Positions 7,423-12,092 of a stretch of 12,092 nt of DNA are shown piece after piece. Numbering within the stretch: position 1 is the first letter of the stretch; the number at the start of each line of letters is the position of its first letter. A program made the position numbers and the translations under genes. The notes below the pieces were generated by a model, which worked only from the letters and a program-made list of their open reading frames with translations, ran no database searches and was not told the DNA's origin. This DNA is from JBIOWF01 sp044868295 (GTDB taxonomy: Bacteria > Actinomycetota > Actinomycetes > Streptosporangiales > Streptosporangiaceae), in NCBI GenBank assembly GCA_044868295.1, contig JBIOWF010000100.1, forward strand, positions 1 to 12,092, written 5' to 3'.

Positions 7423-8247
7423 ATGATCACGTTCGCGATACTAGCCCACAACGAGGCCGAATCGGTGGGAAGAGCGGTAGCGCAGGCCCTTGCCGCAGCG
7501 GAGAACAACGATCGTGTGGTGGTCGTGGACAGCGCTTCGACGGACGATACCGTGGCGCGGGCCCGTGAGGCTGGAGCTGAGGTTTTGAGGGGGCCGCTGG
7601 GGAAGGGCGCCGCGATGCGCTTCGCGGCGGAGCGGGTGGACACGTCATGGATCTGCTATCTCGATGCGGATTTTGTGGAGACGGACCGCAATGTGGCGCA
7701 TGTTCTGCGTGATGCCGTGACGCACGTGAGTCCCGACCACGCGATGGTGGTCGGGGAGTTTACGGATCCTCCGCCCGAACCGCTTCTCAGTAATACGATC
7801 GCGCTTTATCCGACTCTTGTGCGAGCACTGTTTCCCGAGGCGGATGGCCGGTTCGGGACCCGGCCGCTCAGTGGGTTTCGAGCGGTACGACCGGAACTGA
7901 CCAAAGGGTTGCCGCCGGATTTCGGCGCAGAGGCGTACCTGAACCTGACCGCGGTCATGTCGGGGCGCCCCTTCTCGCTGACGCATATCGGCCTCTATCG
8001 CCAGCGCTTCCGCTACAAGCCCGATATGGGGCGTGAGATCGGGCGGGCCATCCTCGACGTGGCGACCGAGCATGGAAGACTCCACCAGGAGAGGCGTTCG
8101 GCGTGGAATCTCTGGGTCGATCGCCTCGTCGAGGTCATGGCAGGACATCGAGGTGATCTCTTGGACGGAGACACCTACCGTGAGCGTCTGTTCGAGGCGG
8201 CGGCGGCGCCGTTGCCCGATACAGGTGCCGGGCTCACCAGGGAGTAA
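7423..8247 (+). CDS. GpgS-like glycosyltransferase (GT2/GT81-type)
   Basis: This 274-residue enzyme has a GT-A fold that would transfer a sugar from a nucleotide-sugar donor. It starts with the nucleotide-binding strand FAILAHNEAESV (4-15), then VVVDSASTDDT (33-43). It has a DXD-type metal motif in YLDADF (DAD at 81-83), an acceptor-region motif RPLSGFRA (147-154), and DFGAEAYLNL (166-175), which resembles the GYGVE region of glucosyl-3-phosphoglycerate synthase. It is about 50 residues shorter than mycobacterial GpgS. In Mycobacterium tuberculosis folP2 and gpgS are adjacent, and here a FolP2-like gene follows after 6 nt, which supports the comparison. AAAGGA at 7411-7416 gives a good ribosome site for ATG 7423. 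Donor and acceptor are unproven; a role in glycosylglycerate or methylglucose lipopolysaccharide-type synthesis is inference. Confidence 0.8.
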   Translation: MITFAILAHNEAESVGRAVAQALAAAENNDRVVVVDSASTDDTVARAREAGAEVLRGPLGKGAAMRFAAERVDTSWICYLDADFVETDRNVAHVLRDAVTHVSPDHAMVVGEFTDPPPEPLLSNTIALYPTLVRALFPEADGRFGTRPLSGFRAVRPELTKGLPPDFGAEAYLNLTAVMSGRPFSLTHIGLYRQRFRYKPDMGREIGRAILDVATEHGRLHQERRSAWNLWVDRLVEVMAGHRGDLLDGDTYRERLFEAAAAPLPDTGAGLTRE

Positions 8248-8253
8248 CCAAAC

Positions 8254-9123
8254 GTGATTCACCCCCGCCGCACGATCGGCGCACGAACCTTCGACTTCTC
8301 TCGCCAGGTGGCGGTGATGGCCATCGTCAACCGGACGCCGGACTCCTTCCACGACCAAGGCCGTACTTTCTCCCTGGAGAAGGCGACTGAGGCCATGCGA
8401 GCGGCGGTAGAGGAGGGGGCGGACTGGCTCGATATCGGGGGAGTGCCGTTTGGTCCCGATGGTCCAGTTGTGAGTGTCGCGGAGGAGATCGACCGGGTGG
8501 CACCGGTGATCCAGGCGGTTCGGCCCCTGACGGACGCCGTGATCTCCGTCGACACTCATCGGGGCGAGGTCGCTCGTGCAGCGCTCGCGGCGGGTGCGGA
8601 CGTGGTCAACGACACCAGCGGAATCCAGGATCCCAAGCTTGTGGAAGTCGTCGCGGAGACAGGTGCCTCCCTCGTGGTGACCCACAGTCTGGCCGGTCCG
8701 CGGGTACGGTACCCACGCCCGACCTATCAAGATGTCACAACGGAGGTTGCCGAGTTTCTCCGTGACCGCGTCGCCTTCGCGCTCAGCGCGGGCGTCGCCC
8801 CTGAAAAGATCATCATCGATCCCGGGCACGACCTGAACAAGAACACTCGTCACAGCCTTGAACTGACCCGTCGGCTCCCCGAGATCGCCGAGATCGGCTA
8901 CCCCCTCCTGGTGGCCCTGTCCAACAAGGACTTCATCGGAGAGACCCTCGACCGGCCGCAGCACGACCGTCTTGAGGGTTCTCTGGCGGCGGCCGTCTTC
9001 TGCATCCTCAACGGAGCACGAATCGTCAGAGTCCACGACGTGCGGGCCACGGTGGCGGCCGTGCGGATGACCGAGGCGATGCTCGGCTGGCGCGATCCGA
9101 TCCGCACAAGGCACAACATGTGA
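8254..9123 (+). CDS. folP2: Dihydropteroate synthase paralogue, FolP2-like
   Basis: This is a 289-residue TIM-barrel protein of the DHPS family. It has the first pterin loop MAIVNRTPDSF (22-32), ISVDTH (97-102), VND (118-120), IDPGHDLNKN (188-197), ALSNKD (221-226) and RVHDV (259-263). Canonical DHPS has GGESTRPG in the second loop, where Thr and Arg help bind substrate; here it is GGVPFGPDG (62-70). The NRTPDSF wording, the GGV...GP loop and the SNKD segment match mycobacterial FolP2, a paralogue reported to lack DHPS activity. This is therefore probably not the folate enzyme. The GTG start has AGGGAG 9 nt upstream and lies 6 nt after the glycosyltransferase stop, so the two are surely co-transcribed. 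The true reaction is unknown; a role linked to the glycosyltransferase product is inferred from context. Confidence 0.85.
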   Translation: MIHPRRTIGARTFDFSRQVAVMAIVNRTPDSFHDQGRTFSLEKATEAMRAAVEEGADWLDIGGVPFGPDGPVVSVAEEIDRVAPVIQAVRPLTDAVISVDTHRGEVARAALAAGADVVNDTSGIQDPKLVEVVAETGASLVVTHSLAGPRVRYPRPTYQDVTTEVAEFLRDRVAFALSAGVAPEKIIIDPGHDLNKNTRHSLELTRRLPEIAEIGYPLLVALSNKDFIGETLDRPQHDRLEGSLAAAVFCILNGARIVRVHDVRATVAAVRMTEAMLGWRDPIRTRHNM

Positions 9124-9232
9124 TTCTCGTGACTCCCCGAAGGCGTGCGGAACACCCGGGCCAGGCCGCCATCGTCATCCAGCCCGGATAATCGGGTCGA
9201 AAAGCGTCGTTCGTCGCTGGAACGATAGGCGC

Positions 9233-9745
9233 GTGATGGGCGTCAGGGATTGGTTCCAGCAGGTCATTGGGCATGAGGACGTGCGTGGTGATCTGGTCGT
9301 GGACTCGATCAAGCGGTTGGTGCCTCCCAGGGTCCAGGGCCGCCGTGCCGCTCTCGCGCGGGCTGCTGGCCGGGCTCGGCGACTGCGGCGTGCCCGCCGA
9401 TGCCGACCTGGTTCTTCCTTATCTGGGGGATCCGAGGCCTCGGGTCCGGGCCGAAGCCGTGCGCACGATGCGCCGTGTGGGAGCGAAGACCGACCTCGCC
9501 GCGATGCTGGAGGATCCGGCGCCCGTGGTGGTCCGGAACATGGTCGACAACCTGCGGGCTTCCGGTCCGGCCGTGCCGGTCGAGCGGTTGTGGTCGCTGC
9601 TTGGAGACCAACATCCCCGGCACGTACGGCAGGCGGCTCATCGGTTGCTCGCCGACCGCGATGCGTGGACCCGGGTCAGGGCGGATCTTCTGCTGGCTTT
9701 CGCATATCGTGCTCGGCCTCCGACGACCCGCTGCACCGATCTTGA
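9233..9745 (+). pseudogene. HEAT-repeat protein gene, apparently frame-disrupted
   Basis: The frame starting at GTG 9233 gives a plausible N-terminus (VRDWFQQVIGHEDVRGDLVV) for about 30 residues, then turns into Arg/Gly-rich shadow sequence. From about 9340 a different frame (the one containing 9267) encodes clear HEAT-type helices, including LPYLGDPRPRVRAEAV, MLEDPAPVVVRNMV and LLGDQHPRHVRQAA, to about 9705. After that the first frame again reads a plausible end (ASDDPLHRS, stop 9743-9745). The best reading is a gene of about 170 codons with two compensating frame changes, near 9320-9345 and near 9705. They could be real mutations or sequencing errors. HEAT repeats are protein-binding scaffolds; the partner is unknown. 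The 109 nt before it (9124-9232) hold no clear feature. Confidence 0.5.
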
Positions 9746-9770
9746 CGGGTGCCGACTGATCTCTTACCGT
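9742..9770 (+). promoter_or_regulatory. Sigma-70-like promoter of the permease-hydrolase operon
   Basis: TTGACG (9742-9747) and TACCGT (9765-9770) are separated by exactly 17 nt, the strongest promoter match seen in the window. Transcription would start near 9777, giving a leader of about 30 nt before ATG 9807. It overlaps the end of the HEAT gene remnant, so the permease does not depend on upstream transcription. Confidence 0.65.
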
Positions 9771-9806
9771 TCGGCCGTTCGGCGAACACGGAGGCAGGTG
9801 GGTTCC

Positions 9807-11318
9807 ATGGCGGACACGCGGCGCACAGGCGCGGCCGAGCCGTCCGGTGGTACCGGGGCGCTCAAGGTAGAACTTCACGGAATCGACGTCATCGGCGATG
9901 CCGATCGCAAGGGCCGTCCACGGCAGCTGTTCTGGCCGTGGTTCGGCGCCAACGTCTCGATCCTGGGGCTGAGCTACGGCTCTTTCGCGCTCGGATTCGG
10001 GATCTCCTTCTGGCAGGCGCTCGCGGCCGGAGCCATCGGGATCGTCTTCTCCTTCCTGCTGTGCGGCTTCGTCTCCGTGGCAGGCAAGCGAGGATCGGCT
10101 CCGACAATGGTCCTGAGCAGGGCGGCGTTCGGTGTTCGTGGAAACCGGCTGCCGTCGGCGATCTCATGGATGCTGACGGTCGGCTGGGAGACGGTGCTCA
10201 CCGCGCTGGCGACACTCGCGATGGCGACCGTGTTCGAGCGGCTCGGCTGGGGCGGCGGGGCATCCACGAAGATCATCGCACTGGTCGTGGTCACCGCTTT
10301 GATCATCATCGCCGGTGTCATGGGTTTCGACCTGATCATGCGCCTGCAGGCGGCTATCACGATCGTGACGAGTGTGCTGACGGTGGCCTACATCGTCCTC
10401 GTCGTCGATCAGATCCACTGGGACACCGTCGCACGGATACCGGCCGGCTCCGCCCAGGAGTTCATCGGGACGCTGGTGTTCATGATGACCGGGTTCGGGC
10501 TCGGCTGGGTGAACGCGGCCGCCGACTACTCCCGCTACCTGCCGCGGAACTCGTCCAGCGCGGGGGTGGTGGGCTGGACGACCTTCGGAGCCTCTGTCTC
10601 GCCGCTCGTGCTGCTGGTGTCCGGCCTGCTCCTGGCCGGGTCCTCGCCCGGCCTGAACACGGCGATCGCGGCCGACCCGATCGGAGCGTTGACAACCGTC
10701 CTGCCCGACTGGTTCCTCATCCCCTTCGCCGCCGTGGCCGTCCTCGGCCTGGTCGGAGGCGCTGTCCTCGACATCTACTCCTCCGGGCTCTCACTGCTGG
10801 CGGCCGGGCTGCGGGTGCCGCGCTACCTCGCCGCGCTGTTGGACGGCGTGCTCATGGTCGCGGGCACGGTGTACATCGTGTTCTTCGCGGACGGCTTCCT
10901 GGGTCCGTTCATCGGATTCCTCACCACGCTCGGCGTCCCGATCGCCGCGTGGTGCGGCATCATGCTCGCGGATCTCGTGCTGCGACGCCGCGACTACGAC
11001 GAGGCCGATCTCTTCCGGCCCTCCGGCCGTTATGGCGACATCCCACTGCGACCCCTCGCCGTCATCCTCGTCAGCACCGCACTCGGCTGGGGCCTGGTCA
11101 CCAACGCTTCGGCAGGCTGGCTCGGCTGGCAGGGCTACCTGCTCGGCCCTCTCGGCCTCGGCGGAAAGTCGGGGCCGTGGGCTTTCGCCAACCTCGGCGT
11201 ATTGCTCTCACTCCTCATCGGATTCGTGGCCACGCTGGTGTTCAACCGCGTACATGCTCAGGAACGTCTCGATGCCGCTGAACCAGGGGTTCCCTCGGCG
11301 CGGGGCGCTCGACCATGA
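9807..11318 (+). CDS. NCS1-family nucleobase/cytosine/hydantoin-type permease
   Basis: This 503-residue integral membrane transporter of the nucleobase:cation symporter-1 (purine-cytosine permease) family would import a nucleobase, hydantoin, allantoin or related compound with H+ or Na+. It has about 12 hydrophobic segments starting near residue 44. The family signature near the end of TM2, PTMVLSRAAFGVRGN (99-113), is present, as are FGLGWVNAAADYSRYLP in the middle and a conserved late loop DYDEADLF. ATG 9807 is chosen because GGAGG (9790-9794) and a dedicated promoter precede it and the MADTRR N-terminus is hydrophilic as expected. The frame happens to stay open upstream through the HEAT remnant, which is not part of this protein. 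Its stop overlaps the next start (ATGA), so the two are translationally coupled. The substrate is not readable from sequence. Confidence 0.88.
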   Translation: MADTRRTGAAEPSGGTGALKVELHGIDVIGDADRKGRPRQLFWPWFGANVSILGLSYGSFALGFGISFWQALAAGAIGIVFSFLLCGFVSVAGKRGSAPTMVLSRAAFGVRGNRLPSAISWMLTVGWETVLTALATLAMATVFERLGWGGGASTKIIALVVVTALIIIAGVMGFDLIMRLQAAITIVTSVLTVAYIVLVVDQIHWDTVARIPAGSAQEFIGTLVFMMTGFGLGWVNAAADYSRYLPRNSSSAGVVGWTTFGASVSPLVLLVSGLLLAGSSPGLNTAIAADPIGALTTVLPDWFLIPFAAVAVLGLVGGAVLDIYSSGLSLLAAGLRVPRYLAALLDGVLMVAGTVYIVFFADGFLGPFIGFLTTLGVPIAAWCGIMLADLVLRRRDYDEADLFRPSGRYGDIPLRPLAVILVSTALGWGLVTNASAGWLGWQGYLLGPLGLGGKSGPWAFANLGVLLSLLIGFVATLVFNRVHAQERLDAAEPGVPSARGARP

Positions 11319-11920
11319 CTGTTCCGTACGCACCCGGAACCGACTCGCGGGACCGGCAGCGTGAGCCCTGGCTGGCGGTCATCGACATGCAGAAGGTGTT
11401 CGCCGAACCGGACAGCGAGTGGTTCACCCCTCGATTCTCCGAAACCGTCGCCCCGATCAGGGAACTGGTCGGCGCGTTCGGCCCTCGGGTCACCTTCACC
11501 CGCTTCATCGCCCCCGACACCCCCTCCGGGGCTTGGGTGGAGTACTACGCCCAGTGGCCGTTCGCGCTGCGAAAACCCGACGCGGAGATCTACCAGCTGA
11601 TCGACGACTTCGCCTCCGCCTCCCTGGCGGGCTCCACGCTTGACGCCACCACGTTCGGCAAATGGACGCCGGAGCTGGCCGCCAGGGTCGGTGAAGGTGG
11701 ACGACTCGTTCTCGCAGGCGTGTCCACCGATTGCTGCGTGCTGTCCACCGCCCTCGCCGCCGCGGACGCCGGGACGGAGGTCCTCGTCGTCGCCGACGCC
11801 TGCGCCGGCGTCAACGACTCCAGCCACCGGCAGGCCCTGGGGATCCTGCGGCACTACGCCCCGATCATCCGGGTCGTCACCGTGGCCGAGGTCCTCAGCG
11901 ATAGCCGACCGTTTCGATGA
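11315..11920 (+). CDS. Isochorismatase-family cysteine amidohydrolase
   Basis: This 201-residue cytoplasmic hydrolase has the Asp-Lys-Cys triad of the isochorismatase superfamily: D24 in AVIDMQKVF, K116 in TTFGKWT and C141 in GVSTDCCVLSTA. The cis-peptide segment GVST before the cysteine is typical. The family includes nicotinamidase, N-carbamoylsarcosine amidase, biuret hydrolase and ureidoacrylate amidohydrolase (RutB). Sequence alone does not pick between them. The ATG overlaps the permease stop in ATGA at 11315-11318 and has no strong ribosome site of its own, so translation is probably coupled. The permease most likely brings in its substrate or a precursor, which favours an amide or carbamoyl bond in a nucleobase- or hydantoin-derived compound. 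That last step is inference. The next element is a hairpin terminator. Confidence 0.9.
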   Translation: MTVPYAPGTDSRDRQREPWLAVIDMQKVFAEPDSEWFTPRFSETVAPIRELVGAFGPRVTFTRFIAPDTPSGAWVEYYAQWPFALRKPDAEIYQLIDDFASASLAGSTLDATTFGKWTPELAARVGEGGRLVLAGVSTDCCVLSTALAAADAGTEVLVVADACAGVNDSSHRQALGILRHYAPIIRVVTVAEVLSDSRPFR

Positions 11921-11946
11921 CGGCGGCCTGACGTCCCAGGCCGTCG
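11921..11946 (+). terminator. Hairpin terminator after the permease-hydrolase operon
   Basis: It begins directly after the TGA. CGGCCTG (11924-11930) pairs with CAGGCCG (11937-11943) around a 6-nt loop, and three more pairs including one G-U extend the stem to 10 bp. There is no U tract, but strength and position fit an actinobacterial terminator. Confidence 0.65.
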
Positions 11947-12012
11947 CGGTGCGGCTTGGCGGGGACAGTGCGTGTCGGCCACCGTCACATCGGCCGGGGA
12001 TCGGCTGGGAAG

Positions 12013-12018
12013 TACGAT
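12013..12018 (+). promoter_or_regulatory. Candidate -10 box of the 3'-terminal gene; possible leaderless start
   Basis: TACGAT ends 6 nt before the GTG at 12025, the same spacing as TAGGAT before the ATG at 4423. This suggests a leaderless transcript. No Shine-Dalgarno at usable spacing and no clear -35 were found. Confidence 0.35.
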
Positions 12019-12024
12019 CGTCAG

Positions 12025-12092
12025 GTGACCGAAACGACCGAGACCGCGCCCGGCTGGCTTGCTCCGGAAGAGTTGGAGCTGGTGAGGGGGCG
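12025..12092 (+). CDS. Start of a gene running off the window, possibly a NUDIX-like DUF4916 protein
   Basis: Only the first 22 codons are visible. From GTG 12025 the frame reads VTETTETAPG then WLAPEELELVRG, and it is open to the end of the window. The phrase GWLxPEELExVRxR near the N-terminus is reminiscent of actinobacterial NUDIX-family proteins annotated DUF4916, but 12 informative residues are too few to be sure. It lies 104 nt after the amidohydrolase and is separated from it by a terminator, so it is probably a separate transcription unit. Confidence 0.45.
   Translation, partial: MTETTETAPGWLAPEELELVRG

Noticed and set aside
7645..9114. 489-residue minus-strand open frame opposite the glycosyltransferase and FolP2-like genes
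   Set aside because: It spans two well-identified plus-strand genes and shows no domain; antisense open frames are common at this base composition.
5910..9123. Anti-phage or conflict system built on the two-TM protein
   Set aside because: No nuclease, NTPase, nucleotide cyclase, toxin or protease gene is adjacent, and the neighbours look metabolic. The idea survives only as an untested alternative for the unknown protein.
9183..9196. Hairpin CCCG-N6-CGGG after the FolP2-like gene as a terminator
   Set aside because: Only 4-5 pairs with a G-U closure and no U tract; too weak to call.
9267..11318. HEAT-permease fusion protein in one continuous frame
   Set aside because: A strong promoter and a ribosome site lie directly before ATG 9807, and the segment between the HEAT helices and that ATG reads as non-coding.
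11961..11990. CRP-like half-sites (GTGTC...GTCAC) before the last gene
   Set aside because: The spacing does not match TGTGA-N6-TCACA and only one arm is convincing.

Overview
The window is GC-rich with strong G/C third-position bias. It carries a one-transmembrane Ser/Thr kinase, a short-form isocitrate lyase divergent from a RamB/ScfR-type regulator, and a FolP2-like gene beside a GpgS-like glycosyltransferase. This points to a high-GC actinobacterium, probably a filamentous actinomycete. The exact genus cannot be read from the sequence. Nothing marks a plasmid, phage or insertion element, and no tRNA, rRNA or CRISPR array is visible.

Layout, left to right: (1) 3-827 (+), an HSL-family alpha/beta hydrolase cut by the window edge. 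(2) 1036-2568 (+), a membrane Ser/Thr protein kinase preceded by repeated TTACCT motifs. (3) 2605-2665, a large nested hairpin between the convergent kinase and aceA genes. (4) 2727-4019 (-), isocitrate lyase, and 4423-5895 (+), a RamB/ScfR-like regulator. They diverge from a 403-nt control region holding two CRP/GlxR-like palindromes, so this looks like a local glyoxylate-shunt control module. (5) 5910-7352 (-), an uncharacterised protein with two C-terminal membrane helices, less GC-rich than its neighbours. (6) 7423-8247 (+), a GpgS/GT2-like glycosyltransferase, and 8254-9123 (+), a FolP2-like DHPS paralogue; they form a tight operon. (7) 9233-9745 (+), a HEAT-repeat gene that appears frame-disrupted. 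(8) 9807-11318 (+), an NCS1 nucleobase/hydantoin-type permease, joined by an ATGA overlap to 11315-11920 (+), an isochorismatase-family amidohydrolase. Together they form an uptake-and-hydrolysis unit with its own promoter. (9) 12025-12092 (+), the first 22 codons of a further gene, possibly a NUDIX-like (DUF4916) protein.

The parts most likely to repay attention are the glycosyltransferase/FolP2-like pair with the divergent unknown membrane protein, the operator-rich aceA-ramB region, and the permease-hydrolase couple of unknown substrate. No complete, clearly new system can be demonstrated from sequence alone.
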